DNA of 45,066 nt from Pedobacter sp. L105 (GCF_009765875.1 NZ_LMUP01000017.1:1-45066); one strand, 5' to 3'; counted from the stretch's first letter, positions 35,568 through 45,066 are shown. The notes: generated by a model from the letters alone, not told the origin. Numbers and translations: made by a program.

Positions 35568-38500
35568 ATGTATAAACGAGTACTATTTGTTATTAACCTA
35601 TTTTTCCTTTTTATATCAGTAAGTTTTGCCCAGCAAGACCTTATACATGTTGACCCCGCGACAGGCACAGCGAATGTAACCATTCCATTATACACCTTAA
35701 GTGCGGCGCATGTATCTTTACCTATAAGTCTAACTTACAGCGCTAAGGGAGTTGGAGTACTTGACGACGAAGGGACCGCAGGAATGGGCTGGAACTTTAA
35801 TGCAGGCGGTTCAATAACCCGTCAGGTTCATGGTCTGCCAGACGATGTTGAAAAGGACATGGCAGGGAACAATATATACGGATGGATTTACGGTCTTAGC
35901 GGCAGTTCTATTAACAATCTCTCTTTTAAAAACGATAATAATATTACCACCTATACTGATGTTGCTGCTGATATCTCCGTAATTAACAATCAATATGGAT
36001 TTACGGACACAGAACCAGATATTTTTTACGTCAATGCGCCAGGACTAAATTTCCAATTAGTTTATGATAGCTCAAACTCTACATTCAGAACAATTCCTTA
36101 TCAGGATATAAAAATAGCTTATACAACAAATACTATCAACGGTCCTGCATTTGGAGAGATCACTTCATTTACGGTCACCAATGACATGGGAATTGTTTAT
36201 ACTTTTTCAGCAACCGAAACAACAACAAAAAAGGTTGTAATTCCTGTGTCCAACCTGAAGTATTTTAAAACAGCATACAATCAATACTTAAACGGGATTA
36301 GTTACACCAGTACGTGGAAGCTTAGCAAAATACAAGACACTTATAATAATACAATTAGCCTGACTTATAACCAGGGGACTAAAAAAGGCGCCGTTACACC
36401 TATTATCTTAGCTTTTCCGATTCCACCATCACCACAGGCATTAGTACCAACAATAGACTCTCTGCAATATAGTTTTACAGGCGGAACAACCCCTCAGTTA
36501 CTTTCTAACATCGCTTATAGTGATGGGGTTAATACATCTGCTTTTTCTCTTAGCTGGAATACAAGCACAACTTCCGGCAAGCCTTACATCAACTCTATTC
36601 AAGGTTTTGGACATAATTTTAGTTTTACTTACGTTGATGAGTTTGCGTTAAATCCAAGCGATTTTTCAAGGAGTTTCTTAAGAGTTGTGACTGATGGGGA
36701 CTGTACTTCTCCCTTCAATTACTCATTTGCTTATAATGGGGAAAACCCGGAATTCCCCAATAAAAGTGCATTGCCCGATTCAGCAGATCATATCACATCG
36801 GTGGATAATTATGGCTATTTAGCCAGCAATTCGGCAGCAGGAAGTTTATCACAGATAAATTACTCTGACGGAGGACACACTAACCTTGTATATGAACCAA
36901 ACAATTACTACTCGCCCGACAGTAGCCGGACCATAGCTGGTAGTGGCATTAGAATTAAGCAAATACTACATAATGACGGCATCAACACAGCAAATAACAT
37001 CAGTATAAATTATAGCTACTTGGATCCCGTATCTGGCATAACGTCTGGTAAACCTATTTCCTTACCTGTATTATCATTCATCAGACCTTATGGAGTGAAA
37101 GTTTCTACAGCGGAACTCTTACGGCTTTCGACCATATCTTCATCATCTGATTTATCAGATGATGATCATACTGTCCTTTATCAATATGTTACTGAAAGTC
37201 ATCCTGGCGCCGGAAGCACATTATATCAATTTGCCATACCCGGAACTAAATGGGATACGGCTATAACTGACCCATTTCCCTGGAGTCCTACAATAATCAA
37301 TACCGGGTCAACAACAACGACTACCACCGGACTTCTAACGAACACATCTAATACGTACCCTTTCCCCCCTAATCCCAATTACGATTTTGAAAGAGGACTA
37401 CCTATAAAAACCGTGAACTATGATGGCAATAAAAATGAAGTTAGTGAATCCACCTACAATTATCAAAATTCAGGCACCCCTATTAATATTACCGCGCTAA
37501 AATATGATGTAAATGCCTATGGTGTAAGTTATAGCAAATACAACATCAATACAAACGCAGGTCCACTGACCAGTCAGGTAATCAGCAAAGTTTTTGACCT
37601 GTCCTCTACATCGCTATTCAGACAAACCATTACCAATTACACTTATAATACTACGCAGCATAAATTAATACAGGAATCAACAACGAACAGCGATGGAAGC
37701 ATCAAAACTTCAAATTTTGTTTATGCTAAAGATTTTAACACCACGGTCGCAAATGATGGACCTTCGATAGCGATTAAGGCTTTGCAGCAATTAAACATGA
37801 ATATTCCTGTAGAACACTATACACAAGTTATACCTTTTGGTAGCTCACAGGCAAGAACTGTATCTGCAGAATTAGTTAAATTTAGCAATAGCTGGCCTGT
37901 ATATGCTACCAACATGGTCTTACCAGCAACAAAGATGCAATTTACAGCAGCTGACGGCGTGACCGATTTTGCAATATCAGATATAAGCAATGGTAATTTC
38001 GTGTATGACCCAAGATATTTTACAACAGAAAATGATCTGGGCTATGATTTTTCGGGCAACTTACTTTCTAAGGACAATGGTTTCAAAAATATTCAGACTA
38101 TCCTCACAGATCATAACTTCTACAAAACTGCGGCAATTTTTTCAAATGCCAGATTTGATGAAATTGCGACGAGCGACTTTGACAGCAGGCTGGTTGATTT
38201 CAACTTTAACACAAGCGGCGGGTCAACGACCTCAACAAGCCGTTCCGGACAATATGGATGGGCATTAAGCGCGGGCCAGACATTATCAAAGACCATTAAT
38301 AAAAATGCTATCGCAACAAATTATGTATTTTCAATCTGGGTTAATGCTGCAACAGCCGGTCAGTTCACGGTATCAATTAATGGAGGAACAACAACTAACA
38401 CCCGTACGATAAGCTACGGTATTACCAGCAGCAATAAAACCGGCTGGCAATATTGTGAGATTAAAATCCCTCTAACCGGAATATCATCATCTGCCATTAC

Positions 38501-39380
38501 CATTACTGCCAGCAGCAACCAAAATGTAGTTATTGATGATGTCCTGGCCTACCCCGATGTCGCCGGAGCTTCTACCTATGCCTATGATCAGGTCACACGT
38601 ACCATGACAGCTGAAACAAACACTAATGGTGTAAGCAAATATTATACTTATGATCAGCTTGGAAGACTTCACTACATGTATGATCAGGATAAAAACATTT
38701 TACTCAGAAAGCAATATACATCTGGTAATAATGTTCAGGACGTTAGTACCATATTTAATATTTCAGGTCCTACTACCACAGTTATTAATACGCCTGTCAC
38801 TTTTAATGTAGTTAACCCTACGATCCAATGTGCCGTATCGGATGTAACTTATACCTGGAACTTTGGAGATGGATCACCTACCGTTTCCACTTTCTTTGCA
38901 ACTCACACTTATGCAGCTAATGGAACTTACACAGTTAGTCTTACCGCAAGCTCAACTGTTTATGGAACCGTCACTAAAACATCAACCATAACTGTATCTA
39001 ATCCTGTTAAGCCAACTACGACAACGATCAATTATATAAACACAACACAAATTGGTGGTGTTGCCGCTAATAAAACATTATCTATTATTGAATCAGTATC
39101 TTTTTTGCAGGGTACAACAGTAGTTTATCAATTTACTACAGCCCAATTAACCAGTGGTGTCAGCATTGTTCCCGGCAATTATACAATTAACGTTAAAGCG
39201 ATTGGCCCATTGTACAATTCATTCGAGAATAACGGATTTGGGTATGCAGGAATAGAATTTACCGATGGAAATATTGGTCAATGTCAACCTTACGTCACTG
39301 CTGGTAATTATACCTTTTCTAAAGACCTTACCAATACTCCACAAATCTACTTTATCATTCAAAATTTAGGCTGCCAGTAA
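35568..39380 (+). CDS. Secreted SpvB-like RHS protein with PKD domain, first component of locus 2
   Basis: A 1270-residue paralogue of the protein at 8141-12313. Signal peptide 1-22 (ISVSFAQ). The N-terminus repeats the SpvB-like pattern: DPATGTANVTIPLYTL, SLPISLTYSAKGVGV, GMGWNFNAGGSITRQV. A long beta-rich YD body follows, then a jelly-roll/carbohydrate-binding-like module (encoded about 38150-38560) and YD repeats (KYYTYDQLGRLHYMYDQDKN). Unlike locus 1, it continues with a PKD domain (about 1065-1145, with WNFGDGSP) and a C-terminal piece of about 125 residues that I do not recognise. There is no RHS core or toxin tip. It lies 54 bases upstream of the RHS toxin gene and probably works with it. 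Confidence 0.8.
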   Translation: MYKRVLFVINLFFLFISVSFAQQDLIHVDPATGTANVTIPLYTLSAAHVSLPISLTYSAKGVGVLDDEGTAGMGWNFNAGGSITRQVHGLPDDVEKDMAGNNIYGWIYGLSGSSINNLSFKNDNNITTYTDVAADISVINNQYGFTDTEPDIFYVNAPGLNFQLVYDSSNSTFRTIPYQDIKIAYTTNTINGPAFGEITSFTVTNDMGIVYTFSATETTTKKVVIPVSNLKYFKTAYNQYLNGISYTSTWKLSKIQDTYNNTISLTYNQGTKKGAVTPIILAFPIPPSPQALVPTIDSLQYSFTGGTTPQLLSNIAYSDGVNTSAFSLSWNTSTTSGKPYINSIQGFGHNFSFTYVDEFALNPSDFSRSFLRVVTDGDCTSPFNYSFAYNGENPEFPNKSALPDSADHITSVDNYGYLASNSAAGSLSQINYSDGGHTNLVYEPNNYYSPDSSRTIAGSGIRIKQILHNDGINTANNISINYSYLDPVSGITSGKPISLPVLSFIRPYGVKVSTAELLRLSTISSSSDLSDDDHTVLYQYVTESHPGAGSTLYQFAIPGTKWDTAITDPFPWSPTIINTGSTTTTTTGLLTNTSNTYPFPPNPNYDFERGLPIKTVNYDGNKNEVSESTYNYQNSGTPINITALKYDVNAYGVSYSKYNINTNAGPLTSQVISKVFDLSSTSLFRQTITNYTYNTTQHKLIQESTTNSDGSIKTSNFVYAKDFNTTVANDGPSIAIKALQQLNMNIPVEHYTQVIPFGSSQARTVSAELVKFSNSWPVYATNMVLPATKMQFTAADGVTDFAISDISNGNFVYDPRYFTTENDLGYDFSGNLLSKDNGFKNIQTILTDHNFYKTAAIFSNARFDEIATSDFDSRLVDFNFNTSGGSTTSTSRSGQYGWALSAGQTLSKTINKNAIATNYVFSIWVNAATAGQFTVSINGGTTTNTRTISYGITSSNKTGWQYCEIKIPLTGISSSAITITASSNQNVVIDDVLAYPDVAGASTYAYDQVTRTMTAETNTNGVSKYYTYDQLGRLHYMYDQDKNILLRKQYTSGNNVQDVSTIFNISGPTTTVINTPVTFNVVNPTIQCAVSDVTYTWNFGDGSPTVSTFFATHTYAANGTYTVSLTASSTVYGTVTKTSTITVSNPVKPTTTTINYINTTQIGGVAANKTLSIIESVSFLQGTTVVYQFTTAQLTSGVSIVPGNYTINVKAIGPLYNSFENNGFGYAGIEFTDGNIGQCQPYVTAGNYTFSKDLTNTPQIYFIIQNLGCQ

Positions 39381-39434
39381 ACTAGTCAATAATTCAATTA
39401 AAAGATAAAATTAAACAATATAAGCTCTCCAGAT

Positions 39435-42400
39435 ATGAATTGCAAAATACATCTCGCAATATTTTTAACCGTGCTTGGACTCTTTTTTAGCCAGACATTA
39501 TTATCCCAGGAATTAGGCTATATCCAGCAAGACATTATTAAAACGGCAGGTGTAACTACCGACGCACAGATTAATAGTCTCCCAATTAATCAGATAGAGA
39601 CTACACGTCAGTATATTGATGGATTGGGCAGACCAATTCAAACCATTGCTGTTCAGGGAAGTGCTAATTTAAATAAGGATATTATTCAGATTATTGCCTA
39701 CAATAATCTGGGGCAAAAGGCAATCAATTACCTTCCTTATGTAGACAATAATGCTTCAAACGCGAATAGCAGTTATAGGTCAACAGCAATAACTGATCAG
39801 AGTAATTATTATAACACAAATGGTACAACTGCGAATCCTAATAAAGTAGCTAATGACAACAGTCCATGGAATCAGCAGGTTTTTGAAAACAGCCCTTTAC
39901 AGCGTGTACTACAATCAGGCATGACAGGTAATGGTTTTCAGCCGGGACAACATTACAAATCAGTAAATTATCGCTCAAATTCTTCAGCAGACAATGTAAT
40001 TAAATGGGGGCTTGACGGAAGCTACCAAAATAATTATGCTGTTAACACATTGGCGGTAACGGACGAAACAGATGAAGACGGACAAGAAATACAACTGTTT
40101 AAAGATATGAATGGGCATATAATTTTGAAACGACAGATCAGTAATGCAGGAAATCTGGATACTTATTATGTATATAATGCCGCAGGTATAATTAGTTATG
40201 TAGTACCGCCTTTGGCCTTAGTTAAATCTATCAGTAATGGTTATAATCTTACCTCGCCTACTGTAAGCCCTCTTCTTTTCCATTATATTTATGATAACAT
40301 GGGGAGAGTGGTTCAAAAGATTGTGCCTGGTGCAGTATCTACGTATATTATTTATGACCCATATAACAGGCCTGTACTATTGCAAGATGGAAATTTACGT
40401 AACCTTCACCAATGGAATTACATTAAATATGATGCAGAAGGACGAGCAATCTCTCAAGGTATTTATACCGATGCCACCCCTGCACATACCACTTTAGCAG
40501 GTATGCAAGCATATGTATCCTCCCTTGTTTATAGTAACTGGTACGAAAGTCGTAAAAGTATAACTCCATATTATACAAATTCCGTTTTCCCGACTACAAA
40601 CAATGATGGAACAGCTCTCGAAGATCTTTCATACAGCTATTATGATGATTATGACCTAAATCAGGATGGGACTGCAGATTATAATTATATATCAGCAGGT
40701 ATTACCGGTGAATCGACTGCAACCGCTTTAACCCGTTCGATGCCCACTATGTTACGCACACGTACTTTATCAGTTGCAAGTCCAATACTTTGGTTACTTA
40801 AGGTACAATTTTATGATAAAAATAATCATCTTATACAAAAAAACAGCAATAACGTTCTCAATAATACAACAGATGTACTAACAGACACAAATACAAGTAC
40901 ATTTGATTTTACAGGTAATCTTCTAGTCTCTAAAGTAGTAAAAGTTACCGGAAGTGGCGCGACAAACACAAACAGCATAGAAACTTCATACACCTATGAT
41001 AATAGAAACAGGGCGACAGCCATAGATCAGCAATATAATAATGGTACAAATATCAGAGTCGCTGCTTACGAGTATAATGAGCTTGGCCAAATGGTAAAAA
41101 AAGATCTACAACTAAACACCAGTAACAGCTTGCCAGCAAATGTTACATTAGATGGCACTAACAGCGTAACCCCCGGAGGTCAATTGACGGTAGTGGCAAC
41201 CAATAGCATTATACTTAGCCCTGGCTTTACCGCTGCTAGTGGCAGTACATTTTCAGCCACTGTAGAAACTAATTATCTTCAGGCCATAGATTACCGCTAT
41301 AATATTAGGGGACAATTGTTAAGCATGAATAACAGCAAGCTGGCTAATGATAACAACGTGACTAACAGCGATAGCAATGACCTCTTTGGTATGCAATTAT
41401 TATACGATCAAAAAGATGCCAACATAGGGAATACTGCTTATTTTAATGGAAAAGTATCTGGTGTAAGCTGGATGAGTAAAGATGCCAATGGTACATCTAG
41501 CTATGAGCGTAGCTATAAATACACTTACGATAATTTTAATCATTATACTGGTGCTGCTTATGCTGAAAGAGCCCCAACGAGTACAACTGCTTTTAACAGC
41601 AACATTGGCGGGTTTGATGAAAGCGGCATTACTTACGATGAAAACGGAAATATAAAAACATTGAATAGAAATGCATCTACTGTAGGATCAAACAGTATTA
41701 TGCAAATTGACAATTTGGTTTACAATTACAACACCAGTAATCCCAACCAGCTGATTAACATAAGTGATGGTTCTGACGCAAACCATACAGGAGCCGGCTT
41801 CAGAAATCTTACAGGTCTAAATAACAATTATACCTATGACAACAATAGCGGAAACCTTACAATAGACCCATATAAGCCTATGGCTTTTAATTATAACGAG
41901 CTAAATAAGCCATCTGCAATTTCCGTTTATACTAATTTTAATACTGCTAATGTTAATGTTGGCCTAGCAACATTTTACGATTATGACGCCACAGGTATAG
42001 TTATTAAAAAAAGGACCGATAATTTTTCTACTGGTGCGTCAACATCAACTAACTATATAGATGGTTTTGTATATGTAAATGGCGTACTATCTCATGCTTC
42101 CATGCCCGAAGGGCGTGTTATAAATGTAGGAGGGGTACTGAAGCCAGAATATATTATTAATGATCAGCAGGGTAATGCCAGGTTAAGTTTTCAAGACAAT
42201 GGAAGTGGTGTAGCTGTTGTAAAACAGGAAAACAGTTATTATGGATTTGGGCTTATTATGCCTAACAGTCCTGTGCCTTTACCAAGTACGCCAAATACAC
42301 AACTATACAATGGAGGTTCTGAATGGCAAAATGATTATGGGAATCTACCTGATTATTACCAAACATATTACCGAAATTATGACCCATCAATTGGCAGGTG

Positions 42401-43265
42401 GATAAGCCCGGATCCCAAAGCTGAGTCTTCGGAAAGTTTAAGTGGCTACCATTATGCAGGTAATAATCCTATCATGATGAATGATCCGATGGGCGACATC
42501 TTTTCAAGCTGGGCGGAGGTGAATGAAGCTATTGCAAATATTACATCAAACGGGGGCGGTAGTGGTTCAGCAACTGGTCCGGGTGCAGATGAATTTTCCA
42601 ACTTTTCTTCTGGTATTGAAGAATTCGGATTGACTGCAGGCGAGATGAGTTTCGACCACACATGGGGAATTTCACCACAATCAGCAAAAAGTTATCAGGA
42701 AGCAGCAGCACGATTTAATGCAGCGATGGGCAAGCAGGTTATTGACCCAAATATTGACCCATATGCGTTAAACGAGGTGAGTGTTATCTCCGGGAATTAT
42801 CAATCTTATCTAAATGCTGATGCTGACATTCAGAAACAAATTAGCGCACATAATACTGGATTAGGATCCGATAATCAAGAAATTAATAATATTAGTGACA
42901 TACCAGAAAGCTTAAGTAAAGCAGCCGATGCAATAGGTTTAGCAGCTGATTTTCATAGTGTACCATTTACAGCTGTCAAGCTTATAACTGAAGATGGAAG
43001 CAAAGCATTAAAAATGCTTACCAGAAGCGGTACGGTAGTGGGGGCTGTTGCAGGTGGAGTACCCGCCGGATATAACATTATCAAAGATTGGCACAATGGT
43101 GGAATAAGAAGTACTCATGCCAAAGACTGGGTCAATTTAGGTTTAGCCGCCGGCGGAGTCACTGTTGAATTTTTTGGGGTAGGTGAAACATGGGATCTAA
43201 TAGGCGCAGGGATCACCGGAGCTACCGCAATTGTCGATATACATAGTGCTTTTAGTGATAAATAA
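39435..43265 (+). CDS. Secreted RHS toxin with membrane-active-looking tip, locus 2
   Basis: A 1276-residue polymorphic toxin. Signal peptide 1-24 (TLLSQ), DUF6443 domain near the start (RQYIDGLGRPIQTIAVQG), YD repeats, and the RHS core (YRNYDPSIGRWISPDPKAE to NNPIMMNDPMG, about 980-1020). Unlike the locus 1 toxin it has no Ig-like stalk. The tip, residues 1021-1276, has a Ser/Gly-rich linker, an LNEVSV motif seen in Bacteroidota RHS tips, an amphipathic region and two Gly/Ala-rich hydrophobic stretches (about 1198-1220 and 1234-1260). No nuclease, deaminase or ADP-ribosyl transferase motif is visible. I suggest a pore-forming or membrane-acting tip, in part because the next gene encodes a membrane protein. 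The tip family is not recognised. Confidence 0.82.
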   Translation: MNCKIHLAIFLTVLGLFFSQTLLSQELGYIQQDIIKTAGVTTDAQINSLPINQIETTRQYIDGLGRPIQTIAVQGSANLNKDIIQIIAYNNLGQKAINYLPYVDNNASNANSSYRSTAITDQSNYYNTNGTTANPNKVANDNSPWNQQVFENSPLQRVLQSGMTGNGFQPGQHYKSVNYRSNSSADNVIKWGLDGSYQNNYAVNTLAVTDETDEDGQEIQLFKDMNGHIILKRQISNAGNLDTYYVYNAAGIISYVVPPLALVKSISNGYNLTSPTVSPLLFHYIYDNMGRVVQKIVPGAVSTYIIYDPYNRPVLLQDGNLRNLHQWNYIKYDAEGRAISQGIYTDATPAHTTLAGMQAYVSSLVYSNWYESRKSITPYYTNSVFPTTNNDGTALEDLSYSYYDDYDLNQDGTADYNYISAGITGESTATALTRSMPTMLRTRTLSVASPILWLLKVQFYDKNNHLIQKNSNNVLNNTTDVLTDTNTSTFDFTGNLLVSKVVKVTGSGATNTNSIETSYTYDNRNRATAIDQQYNNGTNIRVAAYEYNELGQMVKKDLQLNTSNSLPANVTLDGTNSVTPGGQLTVVATNSIILSPGFTAASGSTFSATVETNYLQAIDYRYNIRGQLLSMNNSKLANDNNVTNSDSNDLFGMQLLYDQKDANIGNTAYFNGKVSGVSWMSKDANGTSSYERSYKYTYDNFNHYTGAAYAERAPTSTTAFNSNIGGFDESGITYDENGNIKTLNRNASTVGSNSIMQIDNLVYNYNTSNPNQLINISDGSDANHTGAGFRNLTGLNNNYTYDNNSGNLTIDPYKPMAFNYNELNKPSAISVYTNFNTANVNVGLATFYDYDATGIVIKKRTDNFSTGASTSTNYIDGFVYVNGVLSHASMPEGRVINVGGVLKPEYIINDQQGNARLSFQDNGSGVAVVKQENSYYGFGLIMPNSPVPLPSTPNTQLYNGGSEWQNDYGNLPDYYQTYYRNYDPSIGRWISPDPKAESSESLSGYHYAGNNPIMMNDPMGDIFSSWAEVNEAIANITSNGGGSGSATGPGADEFSNFSSGIEEFGLTAGEMSFDHTWGISPQSAKSYQEAAARFNAAMGKQVIDPNIDPYALNEVSVISGNYQSYLNADADIQKQISAHNTGLGSDNQEINNISDIPESLSKAADAIGLAADFHSVPFTAVKLITEDGSKALKMLTRSGTVVGAVAGGVPAGYNIIKDWHNGGIRSTHAKDWVNLGLAAGGVTVEFFGVGETWDLIGAGITGATAIVDIHSAFSDK

Positions 43266-43291
43266 TTTAATAAAACTACCTTTACAATCAA

Positions 43292-44002
43292 ATGAAAAAA
43301 ACTTATAATACTCTGATCTATAACGCACGAAAGGGTTTTGTCTATTTATTCTTGACATTAATATTGTTAATATTGTTGTTGATTCTAACCGCCGTTAAGC
43401 TAAATACACCGATAATAGGTGCAATCGGTATAGGATGTTTATTTATTCTACCTTTCCTTCTCGAAAAGAAAATAAAAAAAATATTTACGACACGTGCTTT
43501 TTTGACGTTAAATGAAGAAAATTTTTCAATTGTGACGTCTCATCTTACAAACGACATTACGATAAAAGAATTAGATTTTTCATGGGATAAAATAGAGTCG
43601 TATAAAGTATACTTTTCTCCATCTAAGAATACACTGCTTACCATTTATTTAAACGACGGGACAAGTCAGATGTGGAATTTCAAAGATAATAAAACATTTG
43701 ATGAAGCTGCAAGTGAAGAAAGTGTGTTTAGCTTGTTCTATTCTTTCGTTAAGCAATATAATGAAAACGATAAATTGGATAAAAAAATTGTTTTAACGCC
43801 CGGTTATTTAACAACCAAATCAGGCACAACCCTCTTATATGGTATATCCATTTTAATTATTGCTGCTGTTATTATACACATTATTAAACAGCCAAACACA
43901 TCTGTTTTGTCATTATTAGTTGGTTTTAGCATACTTGTTCAGCAGATTGTTAAAAGAAAGCAAGAAAAAGCGCTTTACAATAAGATAACACAATTGGACT
44001 AA
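43292..44002 (+). CDS. Four-helix membrane protein, probable immunity protein of locus 2
   Basis: A 236-residue protein that begins 26 bases after the RHS toxin stop on the same strand. It has two N-terminal helices (about 15-35 and 39-57), a soluble middle (about 60-175) and two C-terminal helices (about 179-199 and 205-221). The middle reads like a small beta-rich PH-like domain (FSWDKIESYKVYF), as in YcxB-like proteins, though I cannot confirm that. Position and membrane location make it the likely immunity protein against a membrane-acting toxin. The composition is AT-rich, with many Ile, Lys and Asn codons. Not recognised beyond this. Confidence 0.6.
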   Translation: MKKTYNTLIYNARKGFVYLFLTLILLILLLILTAVKLNTPIIGAIGIGCLFILPFLLEKKIKKIFTTRAFLTLNEENFSIVTSHLTNDITIKELDFSWDKIESYKVYFSPSKNTLLTIYLNDGTSQMWNFKDNKTFDEAASEESVFSLFYSFVKQYNENDKLDKKIVLTPGYLTTKSGTTLLYGISILIIAAVIIHIIKQPNTSVLSLLVGFSILVQQIVKRKQEKALYNKITQLD

Positions 44003-44085
44003 TAGGTCTTATTATATTGAGGATATACTCCGACCTGTGACAAACCTCCGAACAAATCTTATTTGACAAATAAAATTAATTGTAC

Positions 44086-44466
44086 TTGATTTGGTAGGAA
44101 CACATGGATCTTCGACACTGGTTCCTAATGTCGGTGCGATGTATAGTTAAAATTTTGACCTCTTAACACGTGGTAAAGATGTGGGATTTCATATGAGCCA
44201 AAGTCTTTCTGAACGTGTGTGGGAGGAAGCTGGCGTAGGAATTAGTTTAATGAATGGGTGGTACCTAGGACGTAGAAAAGACACAACTTAATTCATTGAC
44301 TGGTTGAGGTGCGGATCTTAATGGTGCCGTAGGCCCTTTTTAGCGTAGGTGCTGGGGCTCTGTCTATGCTAACACGCAAATCTACCTGACTTTGAACAAG
44401 TGTAGGAACGGACTGGGATATAGGGACCCGGGGAGTAAGTTATACTTGTCCTATAAATTAATCAAT
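44086..44466 (+). pseudogene. Decayed remnant, perhaps of an orphan RHS toxin tip
   Basis: Translation shows one protein-like text broken by stops and frameshifts. In one frame: VGTHGSSTLVPNVGAMYS, stop, NFDLLTRGKDVGFHMSQ...GISLMNGWYLG..., stop, FIDW. The text then shifts frame: GADLNGAVG, FSVGAG, SVYANTQIYLTLN and GSKLYLSYKL. At least two in-frame stops and two shifts are needed. The Gly-rich alternating strands suggest a beta-rich domain, such as the end of an RHS or other secreted protein. Orphan toxin tips downstream of polymorphic toxin genes are common, which fits the position, but I cannot name the family. Confidence 0.6.
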
Positions 44467-44709
44467 ATGGATAAAAAGAAAATGATAAAATATTTGGCTA
44501 TTGGATCCTTGTTTTTTATTATTTTATTATCTCTTTACATTAGATCAGATAAAATAGAAAAAAGCTATCAATTTAATGGAACTATTGAGAAAGTTACATA
44601 TGGTGATAAAAAAACACCTAAGGCTATAATTAACAGTAAACCAAATTTTATCTCATATCCCAACGAGGACTTTAATGATAAAATAGAGGTTTGGAGATGC
44701 TATATTTGA
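44467..44709 (+). pseudogene. Small membrane-anchored protein cut by the IS element
   Basis: An open frame of 80 residues from ATG 44467 (MDKKKMIKYLAIG), with one membrane helix (about 7-26, LFFIILLSLYI) and a soluble part. Its stop codon TGA at 44707 is also the first three bases of the presumed IS3 left end, so the gene was most likely longer and has been truncated by the insertion. The pseudogene frame runs directly into it. It could be the immunity partner of the decayed tip. Function unknown. Confidence 0.5.
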
Positions 44710-45066
44710 GTAGACACAGAGTTAAGAGGATTACTTATCTTAACAGAAATTATGTCACGAGAGAGAAAAGCATACCCGAAGGAGTTCAAGCTGATGAGCG
44801 TTGAACTCAGTAACACCCGTACAGATCTGATTGCCCTTGCGAAAGAACTGGATATCAATGTGACTTTGTTATATAGATGGCGGAAGGAATTCTGCAACAA
44901 GCAAGGCAGCAGTTTTCCTGGGAATGGGAAAGTTATCCTCAGCGCAGCTGAGCAAGAACTGGCTAATTTGAAAAAAGAATTGCGTGAAACGCAGATGGAG
45001 CGGGATATATTAAAATCGTTCTACGGCGCCCAATCTGTGGAATTACCAATACAACATAAATAGGCT
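44707..45066 (+). mobile_element. Left part of an IS3-family insertion sequence
   Basis: The presumed left end TGAGTAGACACAGAG begins with the TGA typical of many IS3 elements and is followed after about 45 bases by an IS3 OrfA. The right end and OrfB lie outside the window, so the element cannot be closed and its target duplication cannot be checked. Confidence 0.65.
44752..45063 (+). CDS. IS3-family transposase OrfA
   Basis: A 103-residue protein with the HTH_Tnp_1 (IS3/IS911 OrfA) pattern: RKAYPKEFKLMSVELS, then the helix-turn-helix LIALAKELDINVTLLYRWRKEF, then the leucine-zipper part AEQELANLKKELRETQMERDILK (by key positions: Leu, Leu, Leu, Ile). It binds the inverted repeats and works with OrfB. 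The last residues (SFYGAQSVELPIQHK) differ from the usual KKA...FSK ending after ERDILK, so the 3' end may be rearranged. OrfB is not in the window. Confidence 0.85.
   Translation: MSRERKAYPKEFKLMSVELSNTRTDLIALAKELDINVTLLYRWRKEFCNKQGSSFPGNGKVILSAAEQELANLKKELRETQMERDILKSFYGAQSVELPIQHK

Noticed and set aside
44971..44977. A6G slippery heptamer as the -1 frameshift site of the IS3 element
   Set aside because: The -1 frame after it meets a stop within about 40 bases, so it would not produce an OrfAB fusion.

Overview
The window comes from a Bacteroidota chromosome, most likely family Sphingobacteriaceae (Pedobacter-like). The evidence is gene content (DUF6443-type RHS proteins, arginase-fold formimidoylglutamase-like protein, Bacteroidota-type LptE), the absence of Shine-Dalgarno sequences in front of genes, and several TAnnTTTG -7 promoter boxes. 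Assignment below family level is inference.

Layout. (1) 1-590: a GC-rich, gene-poor stretch full of inverted and direct repeats, probably part of a mobile element or a structured RNA. (2) 599-12313, minus strand: a two-protein RHS locus. An SpvB-like secreted RHS protein is followed by a 2376-residue secreted RHS toxin with a 12-unit Ig-like stalk, a DUF6443 domain, an RHS core and a variable tip that closely matches the colicin E3-type 16S-rRNA ribonuclease. A small acidic gene just downstream is the likely immunity gene. (3) 12314-13048: a long AT-rich gap, then a class II Fic AMP-transferase. (4) 14094-19865: amino-acid metabolism: arginase-fold protein, SDR epimerase, SerB phosphatase fused to a cut-down SerA/ACT module, tryptophan 2,3-dioxygenase, branched-chain aminotransferase. 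(5) 19873-23538: two tandem AsmA/DUF748-like proteins. (6) 23627-29182: miaB, a sigma-54 activator without receiver domain, lptE, an acidic repeat/TPR protein and secG, apparently one operon ended by a strong terminator. (7) 29211-31396: groES-groEL with palindromes in its promoter and its own terminator. (8) 31617-35268: MgtC-family protein, L-serine dehydratase, two tandem SGNH hydrolases. (9) 35568-45066, plus strand: a second two-protein RHS locus with a different tip, a four-helix membrane protein as likely immunity protein, a decayed remnant that may be an orphan toxin tip, a truncated small membrane gene and the left part of an IS3-family element that cuts it.

The window is therefore a block of ordinary housekeeping genes flanked by two outward-facing, paralogous, two-component secreted RHS toxin loci. 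In each, the first protein (SpvB-like N-terminus, carbohydrate-binding-like module, terminal YD repeats) and the second (DUF6443, YD repeats, RHS core, variable tip) together resemble the TcB/TcC division of labour in ABC toxins. That the two proteins assemble into one toxin-holding shell is my inference; the gene order, signal peptides and domains are seen directly.
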